Shown piece after piece: positions 15,587-24,271 of a stretch of 64,000 bases of DNA. This stretch comes from Candidatus Yanofskybacteria bacterium RIFCSPHIGHO2_01_FULL_41_26 (GTDB lineage Bacteria > Patescibacteria > Paceibacteria > 2-02-FULL-40-12 > GWA2-44-9), in the NCBI GenBank assembly GCA_001794055.1, contig MGJB01000006.1, positions 62,001 through 126,000 on the forward strand, written 5' to 3'. Under the pieces are notes generated by a model that was not told where the DNA came from, searched no databases, and saw only the letters and a program-made list of their open reading frames with translations. Both the position numbers and the translations under genes were made by a program. Numbering within the stretch: position 1 is the stretch's first letter; each line of letters opens with the position of its first letter.

Positions 15587-17311
15587 GTGTCAAAAATAAT
15601 AACCCTGACTAAGGCCGACAAAAACGGAGATCCGTGCAACACTGTCCACCCAGCCGACATTATCAAAGACATAAAACCTAAAGACATTGAAGGAGTAAAT
15701 TTACTTTTTATCAACATGCCTCTTCGGGAAACGGCCGTTCCCAACACTACCCCTGAAGGACCACTATTGATGGCGACTAACCTTAGAGACAATTACGGCG
15801 TCAACGCTACGATAGTAGACCTCAACGCTTACAGAATAAAAGATGAGACTGCAAACCAAAGAAACTTGCCCAACGGTAGGCACAAGACCCAGCAAGAGGC
15901 TTGTGACTTAATTGAAAAACACACCAAAATCCATGGGGAACCTGATGTTGTAGCTTTGTCGGGAATGATCACAACTTTGAGCTGGCAAGAGACCATCTCT
16001 CAATTCATAAGACGGTCATTACCAAATTCTTTCCTTGTCTCCGGCGGCGGATTAGCAACTGATCTGAAAACGGGTCTTTTTAATTACATCCCTGAACTTG
16101 ATGCCATAGCCCATTCGGAAGGTGACGATGTAATAGTAAAAATTTGCCACGACGCAAAGATTATAAGACAAAATGGATTTAACAGCGCTTTAAATTCCAG
16201 AAAACTTGATCCGTATTATCTTGGACATATTAATAATCGACACCGTCTGATGTACGCCGGCTACAGACCTCGCAGTCTAGATGCTATTCCCTTTGCAGAT
16301 TTGGAATTCCTGCGGGAAGATGTTAATGGATTCAGAGTGCTTGATTATTATTTGGGCAACGCCGTTTGGGGCATGTCTGCCAATAACAGTTCGGCAGCGC
16401 CATTTACAATGACTATAAGCACGACATCGGTCTCCAGCCGAGGATGTCCGTTTGCCTGTAATTATTGCGACAGACAAGCTCAGGGCGAGAGAAATTGGGG
16501 TATTAGGTCAGCAGAACATATTTACGCAGAAATGATCCATCATTTTATGAAATACCATATTGATTTTAAAGGTTTTCCGGACGATAACTTCGCTGTCGCA
16601 ATTCCCAGGATCGAAGAACTTGTACCACTACTCGGGCCTTTGGGGATATCATGGGGAACTCACACGAGAATGGATGAAGGGGCAGATCCTCGAAGAATCA
16701 AGCCCATGGCTCAAGCAGGATGTATTTATATTGGCTTTGGACCCGAGAGTGCAAACGCCAAAGACTTGGTAGCGATTAATAAGGGCGGTCACACACTTTC
16801 GAATGGATTCGAAGAGTGTAAAGTGTTTGGCAAAACATATAACTTTCCTAAATCCATGACGATTGCAACAAGAAACTGCCTGGAATTTGGAATTCATGCA
16901 AACTGTACCTACATTATGGGAATTCCCGGACAAACATTAGAAAGTTTAAAAGATACGGTGGGTTTTATGGCGTGGCAAGAAGAAGAGTATGCAAAATATG
17001 GGATCCCGGCTGAAGCAGTAAACAAGCGAATGTTTACCTTAACAGCTTATCCCACAGAACTGATGAAAGTACCTATAGTACAAGATAAATTACGCAAGGT
17101 TTTCGGAATCAATTTTGATCCTGAAACTCATATGCCAATTTGCGACGATAATTTTCATAAATACTGTCGAGAATTAGATGACGCAACAAAGATAATGCAT
17201 GATCCGCTAACCGGTGAGCCGTTAAATTACAGTGATATTCCCATAGATCAATTTCTTCAGGCTAGGGAACATATCGACTCCGGCCAGACATTAAAGATAT
17301 TGGATATGTAA
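15587..17311 (+). CDS. B12-binding-type radical SAM protein (second)
   Basis: Protein of 574 residues. The start is GTG 15587 with GGGAGGA 7 nt before it. The N-terminal ~190 residues are a Rossmann-like presumed cobalamin domain with VSGGGLATD (151-159). The [4Fe-4S] motif is CPFACNYC (Cys287, Cys291, Cys294) in SSRGCPFACNYCDRQ. It begins MSKIITL, reminiscent of MSPKIIPL in the first radical SAM protein at 2681, but is 140 residues shorter. It lies between a sugar-acid phosphatase and the CMP-sugar synthetase, so it may modify a nonulosonate or its lipid-linked product (inference). Own promoter and terminator. Confidence 0.9.
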   Translation: MSKIITLTKADKNGDPCNTVHPADIIKDIKPKDIEGVNLLFINMPLRETAVPNTTPEGPLLMATNLRDNYGVNATIVDLNAYRIKDETANQRNLPNGRHKTQQEACDLIEKHTKIHGEPDVVALSGMITTLSWQETISQFIRRSLPNSFLVSGGGLATDLKTGLFNYIPELDAIAHSEGDDVIVKICHDAKIIRQNGFNSALNSRKLDPYYLGHINNRHRLMYAGYRPRSLDAIPFADLEFLREDVNGFRVLDYYLGNAVWGMSANNSSAAPFTMTISTTSVSSRGCPFACNYCDRQAQGERNWGIRSAEHIYAEMIHHFMKYHIDFKGFPDDNFAVAIPRIEELVPLLGPLGISWGTHTRMDEGADPRRIKPMAQAGCIYIGFGPESANAKDLVAINKGGHTLSNGFEECKVFGKTYNFPKSMTIATRNCLEFGIHANCTYIMGIPGQTLESLKDTVGFMAWQEEEYAKYGIPAEAVNKRMFTLTAYPTELMKVPIVQDKLRKVFGINFDPETHMPICDDNFHKYCRELDDATKIMHDPLTGEPLNYSDIPIDQFLQAREHIDSGQTLKILDM

Positions 17312-17336
17312 CCGATTCGAAAGAATCGGTTTTTTG
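17310..17336 (+). terminator. Rho-independent terminator after the second radical SAM gene
   Basis: Perfect 9-bp stem AACCGATTC (17310-17318) and GAATCGGTT (17323-17331) closed by a GAAA tetraloop, then TTTTT. Confidence 0.92.
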
Positions 17337-17340
17337 TGTA

Positions 17341-17368
17341 TTGAAAAAAACGGGATTTACTGTATTAT
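17341..17368 (+). promoter_or_regulatory. Promoter of neuA, predicted leaderless
   Basis: TTGAAA (17341-17346), 16-nt spacer, TATTAT (17363-17368); the -10 ends 7 nt before ATG 17376, so transcription would start at or next to the ATG. No Shine-Dalgarno is present. Confidence 0.65.
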
Positions 17369-17375
17369 TACAAGA

Positions 17376-18098
17376 ATGAAAATTATAGGCATAATCCCCG
17401 CCCGGGGAGGTTCAGAAAGAGTTCCTAATAAAAATTTAAAAAACTTCTGCGGAAAACCGCTAGTTGCCTGGACAATTTTAGGCGCCAAAAAATCCAAACA
17501 TTTGGACAGGGTAATTGTTTCAACCGACAGTCCAGCAATCGCTAAAATAGCTAAAAAACATGGAGCCGAAGCGCCGTTTCTAAGGCCTGCAGAATTTGCC
17601 ACATCAACTATTGGTGTTGAACCGACTCTCAAACATACCTATGAGTGGCTACTGAAAAACGAGGCCTACAAAACTGATGCTTTAGTGCTTTTGATGCCTA
17701 CCAGTCCCCTGCGCCAAACATTTCATATAGATGACGCAATTGAAATTTTCAAAAATAAAAAAGCTGACTCGGTTGTTGGGGTTAACGAGACTCCGGCTAA
17801 CCACACTCCTTACTGGACATTAATTAGATCGCGCAAAGGCAAGGTTGTTCTCTGGGGAGGAATACCGCTAAAAAATATAATCACCCGCCGGCAGGACTTC
17901 CCACAGAAATGTTACGCAAGAAACGACCTTGTTTATGTATTAAAACCTAAAAACCTTTTTGAAAAAAAGCCCAATCTTTACGGCAAAAAAGTTGAACTTT
18001 ATATAACCGCTGATCCGGTACTTTATGAAGCTGACATAAACACGCCAGATGAGTGGGAAGACGCAGAAATAAAATTCAAAAGATTACAAAAAAAATAA
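17376..18098 (+). CDS. neuA: CMP-nonulosonate (acylneuraminate) cytidylyltransferase
   Basis: Activates a sialic-acid-like sugar with CTP. The protein is 240 residues from ATG 17376 (the frame is open to 17334, but that segment holds the promoter). IIPARGGSERVPNKNLK (6-22) is the NeuA/KdsB nucleotide loop, followed by GKPLVAWTI, VIVSTDSPAIAKIA and LLMPTSPLR. The C-terminal ADINTPDEWEDAE matches the metal and substrate end of the family. It completes a NeuB-HAD-NeuA series with the genes at 10413 and 12318-15459. It starts a plus-strand run to 24271. Confidence 0.9.
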   Translation: MKIIGIIPARGGSERVPNKNLKNFCGKPLVAWTILGAKKSKHLDRVIVSTDSPAIAKIAKKHGAEAPFLRPAEFATSTIGVEPTLKHTYEWLLKNEAYKTDALVLLMPTSPLRQTFHIDDAIEIFKNKKADSVVGVNETPANHTPYWTLIRSRKGKVVLWGGIPLKNIITRRQDFPQKCYARNDLVYVLKPKNLFEKKPNLYGKKVELYITADPVLYEADINTPDEWEDAEIKFKRLQKK

Positions 18099-18108
18099 AT
18101 AAACAATC

Positions 18109-18798
18109 ATGAATCCAAATTTTTCTATTGTAATACCGGCCCATAACGAGGCGGAAAACCTGAAGATATTACTGCCAAACCTGATAAAATCCCTTGGCCC
18201 CTTGGGTCCCATGTGGGAAATTGTGATGATAGACAACGCCTCAACCGATGACACGATAAAAGTTATAACCAGTTTTTCTGAATACGGCAGAGCCATAAAA
18301 ATTGTTCAAGAACCGACTCTTGGTTATGGACGAGCCGTATTGAAAGGGCTCCAAGAATCATCGGGAAACATAGTCGGAATAATAAGAGCCGACAATCAAG
18401 AAAAACCGGAAGATTTAGTCTCAATGTTCCGGTTATTTGTTCAAAATAAATGGGATTTCGGTAAAGCAATAAGAAAATCGAGAAAAGATGATGGATTAAA
18501 AAGAATGTTAATAAGCTTATTTTTTAATACCAGCTTCAGAATTCTTTTCGGCTTAAAAGTAAAAGACATAAATGCTACGCCGAAAATATTCACAAGAAAA
18601 TTGATGAATGAGTTGAAACTAGAATCAAAGGACTGGTTTATTGACGCTGAAATCGTCATCAAAGCGGTACGAGCCGAAGCTAAAATAGGAGAGGTTGAAA
18701 TTGAATACTTGCCCAGATTAAAGGGTAAGTCTTCGGTAAGATTCAGGCACATAATACAATTTATAAAAAATATGCTAATATGGCGTTTGTTGAAATAA
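18109..18798 (+). CDS. Family 2 glycosyltransferase, dolichol-phosphate-mannose-synthase-like
   Basis: Protein of 229 residues with FSIVIPAHNEAENLKILL (4-21), IDNASTDDT (the first Asp motif), GRAVLKGLQESSGNIVGIIRADNQ (DxD-like) and DWFIDAEIVIKAVRAEAKIGEVEIEY. This matches small GT2 enzymes that load a sugar onto a polyprenyl-phosphate carrier. It has no C-terminal membrane segments. It lies 11 nt after neuA. The lipid-linked sugar could feed the GT-C enzymes further on (inference). Confidence 0.88.
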   Translation: MNPNFSIVIPAHNEAENLKILLPNLIKSLGPLGPMWEIVMIDNASTDDTIKVITSFSEYGRAIKIVQEPTLGYGRAVLKGLQESSGNIVGIIRADNQEKPEDLVSMFRLFVQNKWDFGKAIRKSRKDDGLKRMLISLFFNTSFRILFGLKVKDINATPKIFTRKLMNELKLESKDWFIDAEIVIKAVRAEAKIGEVEIEYLPRLKGKSSVRFRHIIQFIKNMLIWRLLK

Positions 18799-18817
18799 CT
18801 TGGGAATAATTATTAAG

Positions 18818-19807
18818 ATGGTAAACTGGAAAAAAACTAAAGTATTTGTAACTGGATCGAACGGTTTTTTGGGCAGTCATTTGGTAAAAAAGCTGATCGG
18901 TCTTGGGGCAAATCCATTATTGCTAATATACAAAGACCACCCCGGATCTATTTTTAATCAAGAAAAACTTGATAAAAAAACTCAGATAATCAAGGGTGAC
19001 GTCAGGGATCTTGTGCTTATCAAGCATATTCTCAATAAAAACAAGATAGATATAATTTTTCATCTAGCAGCTCAGCCGATAGTTGATCAAGCCCTCGATG
19101 ATCCTATTGAAACATTTCAAACAAATATCCACGGAACCGTAAACATTCTCCAAGCTACATTAGTCAACCGCGGGGTCAAAAAAATAATCGTTGCATCGTC
19201 GGATAAAGCTTACGGCCACAACGACAAACTACCTTACCGAGAAGATACTTCTCCTCTTCGCGGCATTTATCCTTACGAGGTTTCAAAAACATGCGCTGAC
19301 CTTATCGCCCAAAGCTATCATAAAACTTTCGGCTTGCCTGTATGTATAACAAGGGCTTCTAATTTATACGGCCCCGGAGACCTTCATTTTAACAGAATAG
19401 TGCCAATGACCATTAAACAACTCCACGCTGGTCTTCCTCCCACAATAAGAGACCGGTCAGATTCAGTCAGGGACTATTTATATATAGAAGACGCCGCAGA
19501 CGCATACATTAAGCTTGCCGAGAAGATGAATAAATCAATTTTCGGCCATGCTTTCAATTTCTCAACCAATAAACAGCTCTCTGCGGAAAAAGTCATATGC
19601 ACCATCTCAAAAGCCATGAATAAGACAGAAATAGAGCCCATCACAATAAAAACGAGAGGTTGTGAAATATATAAACAATATGCCTCATTCGATAAGGCCT
19701 TGAGGATAATGGGCTGGAAACCAAAACATTCTTTTAAAGAAGGTGCGGCGAAAACAATTCCATGGTATGTCGATCATCTCAATAATAAAAAAAATCAAAA
19801 TATTTGA
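18818..19807 (+). CDS. NDP-sugar 4,6-dehydratase, CDP-glucose-4,6-dehydratase-like
   Basis: Extended SDR of 329 residues from ATG 18818 (TTG 18800 is in frame). VFVTGSNGFLGSHLVKKL is the cofactor loop. HLAAQPIVDQALDDP, ASSDKAYG, YREDTSPLRGIYPYEVSK (YxxxK present) and the following TCADLIAQSYHKTFGLPV match CDP-glucose 4,6-dehydratase (RfbG) closely, more than the dTDP- or GDP-sugar enzymes. It would give CDP-4-keto-6-deoxyglucose, the substrate of the PLP 3-dehydratase two genes on. No CDP-glucose synthase gene (rfbF) is visible in the window. Confidence 0.85.
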   Translation: MVNWKKTKVFVTGSNGFLGSHLVKKLIGLGANPLLLIYKDHPGSIFNQEKLDKKTQIIKGDVRDLVLIKHILNKNKIDIIFHLAAQPIVDQALDDPIETFQTNIHGTVNILQATLVNRGVKKIIVASSDKAYGHNDKLPYREDTSPLRGIYPYEVSKTCADLIAQSYHKTFGLPVCITRASNLYGPGDLHFNRIVPMTIKQLHAGLPPTIRDRSDSVRDYLYIEDAADAYIKLAEKMNKSIFGHAFNFSTNKQLSAEKVICTISKAMNKTEIEPITIKTRGCEIYKQYASFDKALRIMGWKPKHSFKEGAAKTIPWYVDHLNNKKNQNI

Positions 19808-20723
19808 TCTCGGAACCTTTCAAAAAATACTTATCACCGGAGGGACAGGGTTTTTGGGAAGCGCAATAACCCGCCTTTTATCTGACAACGGTTATAAACT
19901 TTTTGTGTTAAAGAGGACCGGTTCAGATACTTACAGGATTAATGATCTTATCAAGGAAGGGCGTGTAAACCTTATCGATATTGACAACGAAGACCTGTTT
20001 GAAGTTTTTAAATTCCAAAAATTCGATATTGTTATTCATGCGGCCACATCTTATGGAAGAAATGACCAGACCCATGAAGAGATAGCGAAGGTAAATATTG
20101 AATTGCCGGCAAAACTTCTTGAGTTTGCAATAGCAAACAAGTCAAAATTATTTATAAACACGGATACTTTTTTTGAACTTACCGGCGATGATAACCAAAG
20201 AGATCTAGAATACATCAAAACAAAAAAGGGGTTTTTAAAACTGGCAGAAAACACGGCTAAAAATATAACCAAATTCGCCAACCTGCGGCTTGAACATGTT
20301 TACGGTCCGGACGATAACCCAACAAAATTTGTTCCCTTCCTAATAAGAAAGCTCTGCCACGGAAACACCGTAGATTTCAACCCCGGGGAACATAAACGGG
20401 ATTTTATTTATTTAGAGGACGTGGCCAATGCATTTCTGCAGACAATTAAAAATCTAAAAAAACTCGGCCCATGGGAGGAATTTGGAATCGGCACGGAAGA
20501 GATCCATACAATTAAAGACCTCGGGGAAGAGATAAGAAATCACCTAACCAGATCCGGCGCCATCAATTGGGGGGCTAAGCCCTACTCGATCGGAGAAAAT
20601 ATGCACTCAAAGGGCGCCGACACTTCGAACAACCAAAAGATTGGCTGGGGATGCACATATTCATTTGACAAAGGTGTAAAAAAAACCGTAGAATCATATT
20701 TAAAATCTTATGAAAAAAAATAA
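19767..20723 (+). CDS. NAD-dependent epimerase/reductase of the deoxysugar group
   Basis: Extended SDR of about 318 residues. The cofactor loop is ILITGGTGFLGSAI. The catalytic segment is EYIKTKKGFLKLAE (YxxxK present), and LEHVYGPDDNPTKFVPF is typical of sugar epimerases and 4-reductases. The first ATG that leaves a complete Rossmann strand is 19767, inside the previous gene (41-nt overlap); ATG-less upstream extension to 19743 is possible. It is probably the 4-ketoreductase or epimerase that finishes the dideoxysugar made by its neighbours (compare abequose and paratose synthases), on context only. Confidence 0.82.
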   Translation: MSIISIIKKIKIFDLGTFQKILITGGTGFLGSAITRLLSDNGYKLFVLKRTGSDTYRINDLIKEGRVNLIDIDNEDLFEVFKFQKFDIVIHAATSYGRNDQTHEEIAKVNIELPAKLLEFAIANKSKLFINTDTFFELTGDDNQRDLEYIKTKKGFLKLAENTAKNITKFANLRLEHVYGPDDNPTKFVPFLIRKLCHGNTVDFNPGEHKRDFIYLEDVANAFLQTIKNLKKLGPWEEFGIGTEEIHTIKDLGEEIRNHLTRSGAINWGAKPYSIGENMHSKGADTSNNQKIGWGCTYSFDKGVKKTVESYLKSYEKK

Positions 20724-21915
20724 ACAATTGAGAATCCCTTATGCAATGGCAGTCTTCGGCAAAGAGGAGATTAGGGCCGTAAACAGCGTTCTCAAAACGC
20801 CTCAAATAGTGGCCGGCAAAAAGGCGGAGGAATTTGAAGCAAAAATCGCGGGTTTATTCGGCAAAAAAAACGGAATATTTGTAAACTCAGGTTCTTCAGC
20901 TAATTTACTTGCTCTTGAGGCTTTAAATTTGCCCAAAAATTCTGAAGTGATCACGCCTGTTTTAACTTTTGGAACAACCGTTGCCCCGATAGTCAAAATG
21001 GGGCTCGTTCCAGCGTTTATTGACATCGATATGCGCAAATTTACCATAAAAGAAAAAGATATCGAAAAACTAATAGGGCCAAAAACAAAAGCTCTGATGA
21101 TACCCTCATTATTCGGCAATATCCCCGATCTTCCGTTAATAAGAAGAATTGCCAAAAAACACGATTTGTTTTTTATAGAAGATTCATGCGACACCCTTGG
21201 AGCGACCATTGGTGGTAAAAAAACGGGAACTTTTTCGGACATTTCAACAACAAGTTTTTATGCAGCTCATGTTATTACAGCCGCCGGTGAAGGAGGCATG
21301 ATCTGTGTAAATAACGATGAATGGAACCAGCGGATTAGAATGTTAAGCGGGTGGGGACGCTTTTCTTCTCTCAATGAGACCGAGAATATAGACAAGAGAG
21401 TAAACAAGAAGTTTTTTGGTTTTGAATATGATTCAAAATTTACATTTACAGAAATAGGATACAACCTGCGAACCACGGACATAAGCGCGGCTTTTGGTCT
21501 GGAACAGCTAAAAAAACTTGATAAAAACTCTTCAATAAGAAGAAGTAATTTTTTGACAATCAAAAAATTTCTCTCTGATTACGATGAGTTCTTCTCATTA
21601 CCGGAACAAAGAAGAGATGTAGAGACCAACTGGTTAGCATTTCCGATAACAATCAGGCCAGGAGCCCCATTCACGCGAAATGAAATAGTTAAACACCTTG
21701 AATACAACGACATCCAAACAAGACCAGTATTCACCGGAAACATTCTCAAACAACCCGGGTTTAAAAAAATAAAGCATGTCGCTCTCAAAGAGGGATACCC
21801 CAATGCTGATTTTATAATGATAAACTCGTTTGTAATAGGATGCCATCATGGACTCCACAAGAAACATCTAACCAAACTATTCGATGTTTTTGAAAAATTC
21901 TTATCGACTGTATAG
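20710..21915 (+). CDS. PLP-dependent 3-dehydratase (RfbH/ColD type), DegT family
   Basis: DegT/DnrJ/EryC1/StrS-fold protein of 401 residues: SGSSANLLALEAL (60-72), ITPVLTFGTTVAPI, IEDSCDTLGAT (PLP Asp158). At the Schiff-base position the sequence is SFYAAHVITAAGEGG, with His187 where aminotransferases have Lys. This is the mark of the 3-dehydratases ColD and RfbH, which remove the C3 hydroxyl to make 3,6-dideoxy sugars. The Cys-rich iron-sulfur loop of RfbH is absent (FSSLNETENIDKR in its place), so the mechanism should be more ColD-like. It overlaps both neighbours. Confidence 0.86.
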   Translation: MKKNKQLRIPYAMAVFGKEEIRAVNSVLKTPQIVAGKKAEEFEAKIAGLFGKKNGIFVNSGSSANLLALEALNLPKNSEVITPVLTFGTTVAPIVKMGLVPAFIDIDMRKFTIKEKDIEKLIGPKTKALMIPSLFGNIPDLPLIRRIAKKHDLFFIEDSCDTLGATIGGKKTGTFSDISTTSFYAAHVITAAGEGGMICVNNDEWNQRIRMLSGWGRFSSLNETENIDKRVNKKFFGFEYDSKFTFTEIGYNLRTTDISAAFGLEQLKKLDKNSSIRRSNFLTIKKFLSDYDEFFSLPEQRRDVETNWLAFPITIRPGAPFTRNEIVKHLEYNDIQTRPVFTGNILKQPGFKKIKHVALKEGYPNADFIMINSFVIGCHHGLHKKHLTKLFDVFEKFLSTV

Positions 21916-24271
21916 TTTCATATCGTCTCGCAAATATATTCTGCTCGTTATTTTGTCGGCGGTTATTATTTTTTTTCCGGCTCTCTCCGGACGGAATGTA
22001 ATATTAAATAAGGATATAATATTCCTCTATTTGCCAGGTCTTCAATTTATATATGACCAGGGATTGACGCTACATCCTTACTTGTGGTATTCGGAAATTG
22101 TCGGCGGCATACCGATATTTGCCACGCAATTCGGCATTTCTTTCCACCCTATTTATAAAATATTGATCTATCTCTTGGGGCCAATTTCGGCATTTAATTG
22201 GACAACTTTTATCAATTTAATCGCGGGGATTGTTTCTGCTTATTGGTTTGGCAAAATGGCCTTAAAAACAAACTTAGGCGCCGCTATATTTGCCTCCATA
22301 TTTTCATTTAGCCAGATGAATATGGAACAAATATATTTTCCATCCGTATCTCCATTTTTTTATGTGCTACCGCTGACTTTCGGCTTTGTTTATAAAATAA
22401 ATCAAGGCAAAAAATGGTATTCGGTATTTTTGATACTGCTCTGGGCATCAGCTTGGCTTATAGGACATCCGCAATTTGCGTTTTATACCGCATCAGCATC
22501 TTTGCTGTTCGCTTTATTTCTAGATCTTAGTCGACTATCTTTTTCTATCAAAAAGCCTAATCTAACCACAACTGCTTTTCTTGTAGCCGGATTAACGGCA
22601 GGAATTTTAATCGCCTCACCGTGGATATTAAGGTCAACCTTTCTCGTTGAATTATCATCCCGTGCTGAAATAAAAACACTTGACAAGCTTCTTCTAGGCG
22701 CAATAAACCCGTTGACGCTTGTTCGTTTTATTTACCCTTCTTTTTTAATTCCTGTTTTTAACATAACTTGCTGCGGAGGAGGAGTGCTTTACGTGGGAAC
22801 CGCCGCTTTGGTTCTGGCATTTTCTTCATTCTTTATGTCGGCAACCAAAATCATAAAATTCTTTAGAATTGTCTTTGTTTCATTTTTTATAATCGCTTTA
22901 CAGATACCGCCTCTAATAAACATTGTCTTCCATTTACCCGTTATAAAATATTTCCTCTACCCATTCAGGACTATTTTTATATCTAATTTTGCCTTGGCTA
23001 TGCTTGTAGCCTATGCCCTTGAAACTATTTACGAAAATGGGCTATCACAAAAAGTGCGCAAAACATTCCATATTGGTTTTATATTTTTAGCATTATCCGG
23101 CTTAATAATGCTTTCTATTGGATTTTTACTCCCATATTTTGAAAATATTTTTATAAAAACGGCTAGTTTCTATCTAACTTCTAATCCGGCCACTGAAACA
23201 ACTCCCGATCAATATTTCAAGGTTATAGATTCAGTATTTCAAAAAATCCTGTACCAATTTTCTTTCACCAACCGCGGTTACTTGGTATCGCTGATATTTC
23301 TTTTCGCCCCAAGTGCTCTGTATTTGGTCTCGATATTAAAACGATGGGACAACAAAAAATTAGCAGCATATTTGGCTTTTCTTATTATCACCGGGCCAGC
23401 TATTGTGTGGCTGCCTTATTACAGATATACCGCAACTGATATTATTAAAAAGATTCCCGATACGGCAAACTATATTAAATCTGTTAAGGACGGACAAAAA
23501 TTTAGAGTCCTTAGAATGACCAGACCTCAAGGCGACTATGAAAGATCCGGATTTCACTTGGGAGATACCGAGGCTCTTTACGATCTTTACATGGAAAGCG
23601 CCATCTCTAATTCCAACATATTTTATGGCTTAGATTCCATAAACGGATATGAAAACTTTATGAGCCGAAGACACATGATAACCCTGCCCTTTTTAGATGA
23701 TTTCCCGGCGAATAAGAAAAAACTGCCGGATTTATTAGCAATCATGAACGTTAAATATCTTCTTAGTTCTTATGATCTGACTGCCCCATTTGAAAAAGTT
23801 TACACAAAAAACTTAAAGTATCAAACAAAAATTTATATATATGAAAATAAAAACTTTTTGCCCAGGATATACTTCCCTAATAAAATTAAATTTACTCAAA
23901 CCGAATCAGAAAAAGATCTTTTCAATGAATTACTATCGATAAAAAACAATGCCAGAGAAGCTATAATTGAATGTACAAACAAGTGTGAGCCAGGCTTTTA
24001 TGACCCAAACGATAAGATTGACATTGTTGTTTCAAAAAACGGTTATTATAAAATAAAAACAACTTCGAAAAATCAAAACTGGCTGATTGTAAGCGAATCA
24101 TATTACCCGGGCTGGGAAGCAAAAATTGATAACATTCCCACTAGAATACATAGAGCTAATTTTTTATTCGGAGCAATTTTGCTGACAAAGGGAGAGCATA
24201 TAATTGAATACGAATATAATCCGACTAGAATCTTCGACAAGAATACTTTAAAATTGCTTTACAAACGATAA
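21884..24271 (+). CDS. YfhO-like multipass membrane protein (GT-C type)
   Basis: Protein of 795 residues with about 12-13 membrane segments in the first ~500 residues and a large extracytoplasmic C-terminal domain. The end, YYPGWEAKIDNIPTRIHRAN and KGEHIIEYEYNP, is typical of the YfhO family, whose members take part in glycosylating lipoteichoic acid and other envelope polymers. An acidic residue pair sits in the first outer loop (LNKDIIFLY), as in GT-C enzymes. It starts 32 nt inside the previous gene. Its 3' end overlaps the convergent gene by 24 nt. Confidence 0.85.
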   Translation: MFLKNSYRLYSFISSRKYILLVILSAVIIFFPALSGRNVILNKDIIFLYLPGLQFIYDQGLTLHPYLWYSEIVGGIPIFATQFGISFHPIYKILIYLLGPISAFNWTTFINLIAGIVSAYWFGKMALKTNLGAAIFASIFSFSQMNMEQIYFPSVSPFFYVLPLTFGFVYKINQGKKWYSVFLILLWASAWLIGHPQFAFYTASASLLFALFLDLSRLSFSIKKPNLTTTAFLVAGLTAGILIASPWILRSTFLVELSSRAEIKTLDKLLLGAINPLTLVRFIYPSFLIPVFNITCCGGGVLYVGTAALVLAFSSFFMSATKIIKFFRIVFVSFFIIALQIPPLINIVFHLPVIKYFLYPFRTIFISNFALAMLVAYALETIYENGLSQKVRKTFHIGFIFLALSGLIMLSIGFLLPYFENIFIKTASFYLTSNPATETTPDQYFKVIDSVFQKILYQFSFTNRGYLVSLIFLFAPSALYLVSILKRWDNKKLAAYLAFLIITGPAIVWLPYYRYTATDIIKKIPDTANYIKSVKDGQKFRVLRMTRPQGDYERSGFHLGDTEALYDLYMESAISNSNIFYGLDSINGYENFMSRRHMITLPFLDDFPANKKKLPDLLAIMNVKYLLSSYDLTAPFEKVYTKNLKYQTKIYIYENKNFLPRIYFPNKIKFTQTESEKDLFNELLSIKNNAREAIIECTNKCEPGFYDPNDKIDIVVSKNGYYKIKTTSKNQNWLIVSESYYPGWEAKIDNIPTRIHRANFLFGAILLTKGEHIIEYEYNPTRIFDKNTLKLLYKR

